NCBI GenBank assembly: GCA_902588835.1
Contig: CACIQQ010000003.1
Span: 38,246 to 102,245, forward strand
Length of the DNA: 64,000 nucleotides
Source: an uncultured Pelagibacteraceae bacterium
GTDB lineage: Bacteria > Pseudomonadota > Alphaproteobacteria > Pelagibacterales > Pelagibacteraceae
Reading direction: 5' to 3'
A model generated the notes under the pieces. It was not told where the DNA came from and searched no databases. It worked only from the letters and a program-made list of their open reading frames with translations. The position numbers and the translations under genes are program-made. This document shows positions 10,820 to 20,155 of the stretch, piece after piece; the first letter of the stretch is position 1; every line of letters begins with the position of its first letter.

Positions 10820-11434
10820 ATGAGAGAAATTCTAAAAAACGTTAAAGAAAAACTGATTTCTAAGTACTCAAAAAGCGATAATCCAAAAAAGTTTAAACCA
10901 AGACTAAAAGCTAGAATAAGAAAAAATAAACGTTTAATTGTCAAAAATATAGATAACTTTTTTGATTGGATTAAAGGAGCGGAAATAGTTGAACTTAAAA
11001 AATGTAATACTAGCGAGGATCCTGTAAGACCTGAACTGGATAATAAATTTAGAACTAGCTATGGCAGAAAAATTTATGGAGTAAAATATAAAGGTGAAAT
11101 TCATGCTGTAATGTGTTTTGCTTTTACTAATGAAATTCCCAAAAGTGTTGAAGAATTGGATATGATGAGCAAGGATGCTTTTCTTCAAAGTATACGAAGA
11201 GAATATCAAGTAGGAAAAATAGCAATTGCATACACAGTATGGTCAAAAAAAAGGGGCGGGGGTAAATTGATTGTAAAAGAGGTATTCAAATTAATTAAGA
11301 AAACACATCATTTAAATCGGCTAATTACTTTATCACCACTCACAGAAATGGCCCGAAAGTTTCATTTAAGTAATGGAGCTGTTCAAATACAAGTCAACGA
11401 GACTACCCAAAACTTTGAATACGAAAAAGTTTGA
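10820..11434 (+). CDS. Hypothetical protein with a GNAT-like core
   Basis: KIAIAYTVWSKKRGGGKLIVKEVFK resembles GNAT motif A; basic N-terminus. Confidence 0.45.
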   Translation: MREILKNVKEKLISKYSKSDNPKKFKPRLKARIRKNKRLIVKNIDNFFDWIKGAEIVELKKCNTSEDPVRPELDNKFRTSYGRKIYGVKYKGEIHAVMCFAFTNEIPKSVEELDMMSKDAFLQSIRREYQVGKIAIAYTVWSKKRGGGKLIVKEVFKLIKKTHHLNRLITLSPLTEMARKFHLSNGAVQIQVNETTQNFEYEKV

Positions 11435-11493
11435 AGTTCTTTTTCAAATGAAATACGTTTAATAAGTTAATTCTTTTAATAAGGATCTAACTA

Positions 11494-12672
11494 ATGAACA
11501 GAAACTTATTCGTACTTTTTTTTAGTCAAATTTTTAGCTTTACAGCCGCACCAGTAACAGTTTTTCTAAGCGGTATTATTGGATCACAAATAAGCCCTTT
11601 GAAATCTTTATCAACTTTACCAATGTCAATATCTGTTGTTGGTATCGCTCTGGGAGCAATTGTTGCCACCAAAACAATGAGTTTATTAGGAAGAAGGACA
11701 GGCTTTATTATTGCAGCTATTTCTAATTCTTTAGTTTCGTTATTGGCCGCATATTCAGTTATGACTCAGAATTTTATTTTATTTTGTTTTGCAAATTTTT
11801 TTATTGGGGTTGGAATGGCTTTTACCCATCAATATCGATTTGCTGCAGCTGAAAGTGTTGATAAAGAAAAAATACCGAAAGCAATTTCAATAATTCTTTT
11901 AGGAGGTATAGTTTCTGCATTTATTGGTCCAGGCACAGCAAATTTAACAAAAAACTTTTTGTCAGAACAATTATATGTTGGTTCATATGTATCCCTTGCG
12001 GTGTATATGTTTCTGCCAGCTATTCTCTTTTTATTTTACAAAAACAATACAATCGAAAAAAAAGATATAAGTTTTATTGGTAGAGGCTATTTTGAAATTA
12101 TTTCTCAACCTAGATTTTTACAAGCAATGGTGGCAAGTGCATTTGGATATGCAATAATGACCTTTTTGATGACTGCTACTCCAATAAGCATGCATGTAAT
12201 GGAAAATATGTCATTAGACAAGACAAGTTTTGTTATTCAGATGCATGTTGCATCAATGTTTTTACCATCCTTAATAACTGGAAATTTGATAAAGAAATTC
12301 GGACATAGTAAAATTATGTATATTGGCCTGTTACTTTATGGTGTAACAATAGCCTTAAGTTTACTTGACCAAACTTTTTTTAATTATTTAATTGCTTTGA
12401 TTTTTCTTGGGTTTGGCTGGAATTTTTTATTTATATCAGGGACAAGTCTTCTGGTAACAACTTACAAAGAGCACGAAAAGTTTAAAGCTCAAGGTTTAAA
12501 CGATTTTGTAGTTTATTCAGTACACGCAATAGGAAGTTTATCAGCTGGTATCTTATTAGTTTTAACTAATTGGAAGTTAATGAACGTTATCTGTATCCCT
12601 TTAATGGCAATTATTTTGATTACAATATTAAGAGCTGAATTTATTGAAAAAAAAACTAGAAATACTTTTTAA
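11494..12672 (+). CDS. MFS transporter
   Basis: 12-TM pattern; GRRTGFIIAA loop 2-3 motif. Confidence 0.88.
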   Translation: MNRNLFVLFFSQIFSFTAAPVTVFLSGIIGSQISPLKSLSTLPMSISVVGIALGAIVATKTMSLLGRRTGFIIAAISNSLVSLLAAYSVMTQNFILFCFANFFIGVGMAFTHQYRFAAAESVDKEKIPKAISIILLGGIVSAFIGPGTANLTKNFLSEQLYVGSYVSLAVYMFLPAILFLFYKNNTIEKKDISFIGRGYFEIISQPRFLQAMVASAFGYAIMTFLMTATPISMHVMENMSLDKTSFVIQMHVASMFLPSLITGNLIKKFGHSKIMYIGLLLYGVTIALSLLDQTFFNYLIALIFLGFGWNFLFISGTSLLVTTYKEHEKFKAQGLNDFVVYSVHAIGSLSAGILLVLTNWKLMNVICIPLMAIILITILRAEFIEKKTRNTF

Positions 12673-13267
12673 AATCTTCAGCTACCTTTAGTATTTCTAA
12701 ATCAACAAGACCACCAATTATCAATTGAATAGCAACAATTAGAATAAAGCCTAAACCTATATAAGCAATCCACAAATGTTTTTGAATATAGTTTGCAAGA
12801 TAAGTTGCAAGAGCACCGGTTAAAATAACTGATAAAACCAAACCAAAAACCATAAAACCAAAGTTTCCCTTTGCAGCACCAACTACCCCAATAACGTTAT
12901 CGAAGCTGATTGTTATATCTGCAAAAAGAACTTTATAGACACTTTGTATGTATGAGGGCTGTTTTGATACCTTAGTTGGAGATTTAATTTTTTTGATCTC
13001 AAACAAATCTTTTCTTAAATCATTAACGATCCAAACTAAAAGTAAACCACCTAAAATTTTAATAAAATAAAATTTAAATAAGTATGTTGCAAATACAGCA
13101 AAAATAACTTTAAAAACTAAAGCGCCTGCAACACCCCACAATATAATTTGTTTTCTGTGTTTAGGAACAAAGTTAGCCGCTATTAGTCCAATTATAATCG
13201 CGTTGTCCGCTGCAAGAATAATATCTATGAAGATAATTTGTAAGAGTATAATAGATTGTTCAATCAA
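12656..13267 (-). CDS. TerC-family integral membrane protein (YjbE-like)
   Basis: DIILAADNAIIIGLIAA and DITISFDNVIGVVGAA repeats typical of TerC. Confidence 0.9.
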   Translation of the reverse strand: MIEQSIILLQIIFIDIILAADNAIIIGLIAANFVPKHRKQIILWGVAGALVFKVIFAVFATYLFKFYFIKILGGLLLVWIVNDLRKDLFEIKKIKSPTKVSKQPSYIQSVYKVLFADITISFDNVIGVVGAAKGNFGFMVFGLVLSVILTGALATYLANYIQKHLWIAYIGLGFILIVAIQLIIGGLVDLEILKVAEDFKKYF

Positions 13268-13382
13268 GATTCCTCAATAATATAAAATTTTTTGTATAAT
13301 TCAATTAAAAGTAGTGAAAATTTTTATTGATTTAAAGTTTTAGACATAATCAAATGGGTGTTTAATAAATTAAGGAGGAGAA

Positions 13383-14351
13383 ATGAAAATATTTAAATAT
13401 ATTTTATCAATTTTTGTTGCCCTACTTGTATTTACACATTCAAATGCTGCTGAAAAATGGGATATGGCTCTGGCTTATGGTGCTGGAAACTTTCATTCAG
13501 CAAACGCAACTGAATTTGCAAATAACGTAACAAAAAAAAGTAAAGGCAAACTCACTATAGTTACTCATCCGGGTGGTTCTCTATTTAAAGGGGGAGAAAT
13601 TTTTAGAGCTGTAAGAACTGGTCAGGCTCCAATTGGAGAAAGATTTATGTCAGCTTTAGGTAAAGAAGATCCATTACTAGAAATCGACTCACTTCCATTT
13701 TTAGCGACTTCGTATGGTGATGCTATGAAACTTTACAAGGCTTCAAAAGCTGAAATTGCAAAAAGTTTGGATAAAAAAGGACTTGTATTTTTATATGCAG
13801 TTCCATGGCCAGCTCAAGGTTTGTACTCTAAAAAAGAAATTAATAGTGTAGCAGATCTTAAAGGTTTAAAATTTAGAGCTTATAACAGTGCAACTGTAAG
13901 AATTGCAGAATTAACTGGTATGGCTCCAACTAAAATTGAAGCTGCTGAGATATCTCAAGCATTTTCAACAGGAGCTGTCGAAAGCATGATTACCTCTCCA
14001 ACAACTGGTAAGAATAAAAAGATTTGGGAAAATGGTGTAAAATATTTTTATGACATTGCAGCATGGTTTCCAAAAAACATGATTATAGCAAACAAAGAGG
14101 CGTGGAATAAGTTAGATAAAGCGACTCAAGATTTAATCATGAAAGAAGCAGCAGTTGCTGAAAGAAAAGGTTGGCAGCTTTCTAAAATGGGAAATAAAAA
14201 TGACAAAAAAGCTTTAGCTGATGCTGGCATGACTGTTGGTAAAGTTAACGCTGCCTTAAAATCTCATTTTGAAAAAGTCGGTCAAACAATGTCTAAAGAA
14301 TGGGCTAGCAAAGCTGGTTCAAGAGGACAAACTGTTTTATCAAAATATTAA
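13383..14351 (+). CDS. dctP: TRAP transporter solute-binding protein, DctP family
   Basis: Signal peptide, SVADLKGLKFRAYNSATVRIAELTGMAPTKIEAAEISQAFSTGAVE; strong SD (AAGGAGGAG). Confidence 0.92.
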   Translation: MKIFKYILSIFVALLVFTHSNAAEKWDMALAYGAGNFHSANATEFANNVTKKSKGKLTIVTHPGGSLFKGGEIFRAVRTGQAPIGERFMSALGKEDPLLEIDSLPFLATSYGDAMKLYKASKAEIAKSLDKKGLVFLYAVPWPAQGLYSKKEINSVADLKGLKFRAYNSATVRIAELTGMAPTKIEAAEISQAFSTGAVESMITSPTTGKNKKIWENGVKYFYDIAAWFPKNMIIANKEAWNKLDKATQDLIMKEAAVAERKGWQLSKMGNKNDKKALADAGMTVGKVNAALKSHFEKVGQTMSKEWASKAGSRGQTVLSKY

Positions 14352-14362
14352 TAATTTAAAAT

Positions 14363-14392
14363 AAAAGGCCATCTATATAAGATGGCCTTTTT
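14363..14392 (+). terminator. Terminator-like hairpin between dctP and dctQ
   Basis: 12-bp perfect stem AAAAGGCCATCT(14363-14374)/AGATGGCCTTTT(14380-14391), 5-nt loop, short T run. Confidence 0.8.
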
Positions 14393-14397
14393 AAATT

Positions 14398-14880
14398 ATG
14401 TTAATCAAATTAGAAAACTTCCTTCATCGAGTTTATAAATTTTCAGGTATTTTAGCGGCTATATTTCTTATACTTGTTGCAACTTTTATTTTAATAGGGA
14501 TATCGTCTCGAATTTTTGATTTTTACATAAGAGGTTTGTCTGAGTATTCAGGATACTGTATGGCTGCCTCAACTTTTTTTGCACTTGCTTATACATTTTC
14601 AGAAGGCGGCCATATAAGAATTACATTGTTTTTAGAGAAAATGACCAGTCGATTAAAAAAAATATTTGAAATTTGGTGTTTGACTATTTCATCTATCTTT
14701 TCAGGATTTCTTTTTTTCTATTTCAGTAAAATGTTATTTATTTCATATAAGTTCCAAGAAAGAAGCGAAGGGGCTGATGAAATTTTAATTTGGATACCCC
14801 AGACAAGTTTAGCCTTTGGATCCTTTATCTTTTTTATATGTATTTTACATCATCTTTTTAAAGCTTTTAAAAATGACTGA
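14398..14880 (+). CDS. dctQ: TRAP transporter small permease, DctQ
   Basis: 4-TM protein between dctP and dctM. Confidence 0.87.
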   Translation: MLIKLENFLHRVYKFSGILAAIFLILVATFILIGISSRIFDFYIRGLSEYSGYCMAASTFFALAYTFSEGGHIRITLFLEKMTSRLKKIFEIWCLTISSIFSGFLFFYFSKMLFISYKFQERSEGADEILIWIPQTSLAFGSFIFFICILHHLFKAFKND

Positions 14881-16183
14881 AATTATATTAGCAATTTTTT
14901 TTATTACCGTTTTATTATTATTTTTAAGTAGCGGTGTATGGGTTGCTTTAAGTATGATTGGTGTCTCAGCTATTGCAATGGAACTGTTCACATCAAGGCC
15001 AGTCGGTGACGCAATGGCAACAACGATTTGGGGAATGTCGTCTTCTTGGACACTTACCGCACTTCCCTTATTTGTTTGGATGGGTGAAATATTGTTTAGA
15101 ACGAAATTATCTGAAAATCTTTTTGAAGGACTTTCTCCATGGATGCAAAAACTTCCTGGAGGACTTATTCATGTAAATGTTGTTGGCTGTGCGATTTTTG
15201 CAGCTATTTCAGGTTCCTCTGCAGCAACAGTTGCGACTGTAGGCAAAATGTCTATACCTGAACTTCGTAAAAGAAATTATCCAGAAAAAATATTACTCGG
15301 AAGTTTGGCTGGGTCTGGAACTTTAGGTTTGTTGATACCACCATCTATAATTTTAATAATTTACGGTGTAACAGTTCAAGAGTCTATTGCTAAGCTTTTT
15401 ATTGCAGGAATTTTCCCTGGAATAATGATTGCTATTATTTTCATGACTTATGTTGTTATTTGGTCATTGATGAATAAAGATAAAATGCCTGTCTTGACAG
15501 AAGAGATACCTTTTATTGAAAAAATAAAGAAATCAGGCAAATTAATTCCAGTAATATTGTTAATTGTATCTGTAATAGGATCTATTTATTCAGGTGTAGC
15601 CACTGCAACAGAGGCAGCTTCACTAGGAGTAGTTGGAGCATTAATACTATCTTTTTTTCAAAAAAGTTTAACTATAGATTCATTTAAGAAGTCCTTATTA
15701 GGAGCAACCAAAACCTCCTGTATGATTGGATTTATTCTGGCTGGATCAACTTTTCTTTCATTAGCCATGGGTTTTACTGGATTACCAAGAAATTTAGCAA
15801 TTTGGATAGATACAATGCAGCTTTCACCTTACATACTAATCATTGTATTGATGATTTTTTACATAATTCTTGGAATGTTTTTGGATGGAATTTCAGCAGT
15901 TGTTTTAACAATGGCAATAATTGAACCTATGATTAGACAGGCTGGTTTTGACATGATTTGGTTTGGGATATTCTTAGTTGTTGTAGTTGAAATGGCACAA
16001 ATAACTCCTCCCGTTGGGTTTAATTTGTTTGTCTTACAAGGAATGGCTGAAAAGGATATGGGATATATAGCAAGAAGTGCTTTTCCACTTTTCCTATTAA
16101 TGATTTTGGCGACAGTTATAATTATTATATTTCCTGAAATAGCTTTATGGCTTCCTGAGAAAATGATTCAGAATATAAATTAG
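14873..16183 (+). CDS. dctM: TRAP transporter large permease, DctM
   Basis: AISGSSAATVATVGKMSIPELRKRNY, GTLGLLIPPSI, QITPPVGFNLFVLQG; ATG at 14873 preferred over track start 14816. Confidence 0.95.
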   Translation: MTEIILAIFFITVLLLFLSSGVWVALSMIGVSAIAMELFTSRPVGDAMATTIWGMSSSWTLTALPLFVWMGEILFRTKLSENLFEGLSPWMQKLPGGLIHVNVVGCAIFAAISGSSAATVATVGKMSIPELRKRNYPEKILLGSLAGSGTLGLLIPPSIILIIYGVTVQESIAKLFIAGIFPGIMIAIIFMTYVVIWSLMNKDKMPVLTEEIPFIEKIKKSGKLIPVILLIVSVIGSIYSGVATATEAASLGVVGALILSFFQKSLTIDSFKKSLLGATKTSCMIGFILAGSTFLSLAMGFTGLPRNLAIWIDTMQLSPYILIIVLMIFYIILGMFLDGISAVVLTMAIIEPMIRQAGFDMIWFGIFLVVVVEMAQITPPVGFNLFVLQGMAEKDMGYIARSAFPLFLLMILATVIIIIFPEIALWLPEKMIQNIN

Positions 16184-16680
16184 TATTTAGACTCTTTTTT
16201 ACCTTCAATAACTAACTTAAGATCTTTATACTCTTTGCAATTACAATCTTTAAGAACAGCAAGTCTTTCTTTAGCTTTGTCTAGTCTATTAGTAGCCACA
16301 AATAATTCTCCCATGTATTCGTTGATACCGACATGCTTAGGATCTAATTCAAGTCCCATTGAATAATATATTTCAGCATTTTCGTAATCACCAATTTTTC
16401 TATGTGCAAAGCCTAAATAGTTAAGTGTGTTGGGGTCTGCGGGAAATTCTTTATTATGTTTTAGCAAATATCCAATAGCTTTTTTGTAATGTTTTTGTGC
16501 TTTATCTGTTTTATTTTTTTTTTCAAATTTTTTTGCTTTATTAATCATTTTTTCTCCAATTTGGTATTGGCTTACTGGTTTTGCTTCCCCACCACTACCA
16601 GATCCACCACTACTTCCTGCTGAAAAAGCTGGACTAGTAATTAAAACAAATAGTAAAACAGTTAAAAATTTTTTAAACAT
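16180..16680 (-). CDS. Secreted/periplasmic TPR-repeat protein
   Basis: Signal peptide, Gly/Ser-rich linker, two TPR-like repeats. Confidence 0.75.
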   Translation of the reverse strand: MFKKFLTVLLFVLITSPAFSAGSSGGSGSGGEAKPVSQYQIGEKMINKAKKFEKKNKTDKAQKHYKKAIGYLLKHNKEFPADPNTLNYLGFAHRKIGDYENAEIYYSMGLELDPKHVGINEYMGELFVATNRLDKAKERLAVLKDCNCKEYKDLKLVIEGKKESKY

Positions 16681-17453
16681 TATTTAAACTTTTTTAATTC
16701 ATCTAATGGCATTAAATCTAAATTATTTTTTTTTAAATTTTCTTTAACTTTCAATGCTGTATCCAAAGATGAAAGATTATCACCATGTATACAAACTGAG
16801 TCAATTTCACAAGGAATTTGTTTACCAGAGAGACAATTTAACGCTTGGTTTTTTACCATCTTTAAAACATGTTCTTGCGCTTTAATTGGATCTGTTATTA
16901 GTGCGGTATTTTTCTTTCTTGAAACTAAGTTCCCGTCGTCCTCGTAATTTCTATCTGCAAAAATTTCACAAGCCACCTTCATCCCCAATTTTTTTGCAGA
17001 ATCCTCCATTTTGGAACCAGTTGGCACTAAATAAATTAAATCTTTATTAATTTTGTAAATCGTTTTTGCAATAACGGTTGCCAACTCAATATCCTCACAT
17101 GCCATATTATTTAATGCACCATGAGGCTTAATATGAGATACACTGACTTCGTTTTGTTGAGCAATGGCTTGAAGTATATTGTATTGATCTTGAATAAGTT
17201 TCTCTATTTCAGCTGAGGAAAGATTAATTCTTTTTCTTCCAAAATTTTCAGGGTCATTAAATGATGGGTGCGCTCCAATACTTACACCATTTTTTTTTGA
17301 TATTTTTATAGTTTCTCTCATAGTATCTTCATCTCCCGCATGATAACCGCAAGCAATATTTGCAGAATTGACTATACCTAATAGTTCAGGATCATATTTA
17401 TTAGAGTGGTGTTTGGATTTTTCACCTAAATCGCAATTAATATTAATTTCCAT
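16680..17453 (-). CDS. pxpA: 5-oxoprolinase subunit A (LamB/YcsF family)
   Basis: NCDLGE N-terminus, SANIACGYHAGDE, IGAHPSFNDPENFGR, HIKPHGALNNM. Confidence 0.95.
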   Translation of the reverse strand: MEININCDLGEKSKHHSNKYDPELLGIVNSANIACGYHAGDEDTMRETIKISKKNGVSIGAHPSFNDPENFGRKRINLSSAEIEKLIQDQYNILQAIAQQNEVSVSHIKPHGALNNMACEDIELATVIAKTIYKINKDLIYLVPTGSKMEDSAKKLGMKVACEIFADRNYEDDGNLVSRKKNTALITDPIKAQEHVLKMVKNQALNCLSGKQIPCEIDSVCIHGDNLSSLDTALKVKENLKKNNLDLMPLDELKKFK

Positions 17454-17480
17454 AATTTATGAGTTAAAGTATAACATGGC

Positions 17481-18158
17481 ATGATCAAAAATATATACAA
17501 TCTTGGCGACGCAGCTTTATATTGTGATTTTGGCGATACTGTAAACAAAGAAACTAATCTTAAAGTAATAAATTATTTTAATGATATAAGAGAAAAAAAT
17601 ATTACTGGCATAAAAAACATTGCACCTTCGTATAATAAATTAATAATTTATTTTGATTTAGAACTTACCAATTTTAAAAAAATAAAAGATACTGTAGAAA
17701 ATCTTGATATTTCAAATTTTGAAGCAGCTAAAACAAAAATAGTAAAGATACCGGTGTGTTTTGACGATGAGTTTGCACTTGACTTAGAAAGGGTTGAAAA
17801 AAAAGTGGGATTAGAAAAAAAAGAGATAGTCAATCAATTAATATCTCAAAAATATTTTTGTTATATGACGGGATTTATTGCTGGCATGCCTTTCCTTGGT
17901 GATATTAAAGAAAAAATCAGATTAGATAGGCTTGAAACTCCAAGGGTTAAAGTACCTAAGGGCTCAGTAGGTATTACGGAACAATTCTGTAATATCTATA
18001 CTTTTGAAAGTCCAGGTGGGTGGAATATTATTGGTAATTCACCCAAAAAAGTTTTTACTAAAGATCCAACTAAATTAACATTAATCGATCCAGGTGATGA
18101 AGTAGAGTTCTTCGAAATTTCAAAAAAGGAATATTCAAAATTTAATGAGCAAAAATAG
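17481..18158 (+). CDS. pxpB: 5-oxoprolinase subunit B (KipI-like)
   Basis: CYMTGFIAGMPFLG, PRVKVPKGSVGI, SPGGWNIIGNSP. Confidence 0.93.
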   Translation: MIKNIYNLGDAALYCDFGDTVNKETNLKVINYFNDIREKNITGIKNIAPSYNKLIIYFDLELTNFKKIKDTVENLDISNFEAAKTKIVKIPVCFDDEFALDLERVEKKVGLEKKEIVNQLISQKYFCYMTGFIAGMPFLGDIKEKIRLDRLETPRVKVPKGSVGITEQFCNIYTFESPGGWNIIGNSPKKVFTKDPTKLTLIDPGDEVEFFEISKKEYSKFNEQK

Positions 18159-19092
18159 TTTTAAAGTATTAAGACCTGGTATAAATACCACTTTTCAAGA
18201 TTTAGGAAGAGATAACTTATATCATGTAGGCCTTCCATTTAGTGGAGCAATAGACAAAAGGAATTTTCTAATTGCTAACTCATTAATTACTAATAAAGAG
18301 GATGATGCAGTATTAGAGTTTGCATACCAAGGACCCTTACTCGAATTTTCTGGAAGTCAAACATCTATTGTAATCACAGGTAATGTTAATTTTAAAATAA
18401 TTAAAAAAGACACCTCTGAAATAAAAGGTGAATGTTATAGAACTTACAATCTAAATGATAAAGACTGTCTTGATATTATATCAACTGAAAAGTCAGTCTA
18501 TGGCTACCTTTCGGTAAAAGGTGGTTTTCAGATTAATAAATTTTGTAATAGTTATTCGACAACTGTTAGAGCTGAAGTAGGTCCTAATGATGGAAAAAAA
18601 ATAGAGATTGAACAGACAATAATTCTAAATACTACTGATAGCACAATTAAAAAGAGTTTAGAATATTCAAACTCAAAAATAGAATTTATAAGGGTAATAA
18701 AGGGTACAAACTTTGATTACTTCTCAGAAGACTCAATCAAAGATTTTACAAGTAAAGAATTTACAGTTTCAAAACTTACCGATAGAATGGGAATGAGATT
18801 AAGTGGACCTAAAATTAAGAATTTAAAGAAAACAAACATCAAGTCTGAAGGATTAGGAAAAGGAGTAATACAAGTTCCAGCTGACGGAGACCCTATAGTA
18901 ATGCTTTCAGATCATGGAACAATAGGCGGTTATCCAAAAATTGCTGTTGTAATAAGTGCAGATTATGACAAGTTAGCACAATGCCCACCTGGAGATAAAA
19001 TCAAATTTAAAATTGTAAATCTTACAGAGGCAGAAAATTTATATAAAATTTATACTATGGAAACTAAGAATATAATTAATAAAATAAAATGA
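18145..19092 (+). CDS. pxpC: 5-oxoprolinase subunit C (KipA-like)
   Basis: TTFQDLGRDNLYHVGLPFSGAID, DRMGMRLSGP, QVPADGDPIVMLSDHGTIGGYPKIAVV. Confidence 0.93.
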   Translation: MSKNSFKVLRPGINTTFQDLGRDNLYHVGLPFSGAIDKRNFLIANSLITNKEDDAVLEFAYQGPLLEFSGSQTSIVITGNVNFKIIKKDTSEIKGECYRTYNLNDKDCLDIISTEKSVYGYLSVKGGFQINKFCNSYSTTVRAEVGPNDGKKIEIEQTIILNTTDSTIKKSLEYSNSKIEFIRVIKGTNFDYFSEDSIKDFTSKEFTVSKLTDRMGMRLSGPKIKNLKKTNIKSEGLGKGVIQVPADGDPIVMLSDHGTIGGYPKIAVVISADYDKLAQCPPGDKIKFKIVNLTEAENLYKIYTMETKNIINKIK

Positions 19093-19964
19093 ATTTTATA
19101 ACAAGATTACCGGGTCCACTATTAGTTTTTTTTGGTGCCACTAGTTTAAGTTTTGGAGGAATGATTGTAAAATCTTTTGAGGGCGCCACATTATGGCAGA
19201 TACTTTTTTGGAGATCTCTTTTTTTTATTTTAGTTGTATCAATTTTTTTACTCATTACTTATAAAAAAAATGTTTTTAATGCTTTTAAGAAATCAGGCTT
19301 CCCCGGTCTTATCGGGGGTATAGTTTTATCTTCAGGGTTTTGTGGTTATGTTTTTGCAATGTACAATACTACAGTAGCCAATGCTAATTTTATTATTCAA
19401 ACTCAAACAATTTTCCTAGCAATCTTTGGATATTTATTTTTAAAGGAAAAAATTTCAAAATTAACTTTGATATCAATTATACTAGCTATCTCTGGCATTA
19501 TTTTAATGGTTGGAGGATCTTTGTCACCAGGACAAATGTCTGGAAATTTTGCAGCATTTATTATGCCAGTGTCATTTGCAATCTTAATTATTATTATTAG
19601 AAAATACCCAGATGTAGACATGATACCGTTACAATTAATTGCTGGAATAGTTGCAATGTCGGTTGGTTATTTTGTTGCAGGTAAAATTAACATTTCTTCA
19701 TATGATATATTTTTAGGTTTTCTAGCAGGTTTTTTTCAACTTGGATTTGGTTTTATATTTATAACAATTGGAGCAAGATCTACGCCTTCAGCAATTGTTG
19801 GTATCATAATGCTCACAGAAGCTATTCTTGGACCTCTTTGGGCATGGTTATTTGTGAATGAAAATCCACCATTTATTGTTTTAATTGGAGGGTCAGTTGT
19901 ATTATTCGCTGTATTACTACAGTTTTACAATGTTATTAAGTTAGAAAAAAAAACTATTTCTTAA
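19089..19964 (+). CDS. EamA/DMT-family permease
   Basis: 10-TM EamA pattern; overlaps the pxpC end. Confidence 0.87.
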   Translation: MNFITRLPGPLLVFFGATSLSFGGMIVKSFEGATLWQILFWRSLFFILVVSIFLLITYKKNVFNAFKKSGFPGLIGGIVLSSGFCGYVFAMYNTTVANANFIIQTQTIFLAIFGYLFLKEKISKLTLISIILAISGIILMVGGSLSPGQMSGNFAAFIMPVSFAILIIIIRKYPDVDMIPLQLIAGIVAMSVGYFVAGKINISSYDIFLGFLAGFFQLGFGFIFITIGARSTPSAIVGIIMLTEAILGPLWAWLFVNENPPFIVLIGGSVVLFAVLLQFYNVIKLEKKTIS

Positions 19965-19998
19965 TGACGATTATCAAAAATATGCTAATATACTTAGA

Positions 19999-20139
19999 TA
20001 CGGGAGAGACTACATAGTAGCGCCGAAGGAGCAAAAACCCCAGAAACTCTCAGGCAAAAGGACCGTACATATTAACTCTGGAAAGAGACAAATTCTCGCC
20101 GAAGGAGCTAAAATCTCTCAGGCACCACGACAGAGGGGG
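19999..20139 (+). promoter_or_regulatory. Tandem glycine riboswitch (gcvT leader)
   Basis: Two aptamers with GCCGAAGGAGC/GCCGAAGGAGCTAAA and CTCTCAGGCA signatures; aptamer-1 P1 TACGG(19999-20003)/CCGTA(20063-20067); aptamer-2 P1 CTCTG(20076-20080)/CAGAG(20131-20135). Confidence 0.95.
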
Positions 20140-20155
20140 TTAGAGAGTTAATATG
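20068..20155 (+). promoter_or_regulatory. Putative expression platform: RBS/start-codon sequestering helix
   Basis: Perfect 12-bp inverted repeat CATATTAACTCT (20068-20079) / AGAGTTAATATG (20144-20155), covering SD-like AGAG and the gcvT ATG. Confidence 0.75.

Noticed and set aside
19964-19991. ATGACG-N16-TAATAT as the gcvT promoter
   Set aside because: Right spacing but only 4/6 matches in each box in very AT-rich DNA; not strong enough to list as a feature.
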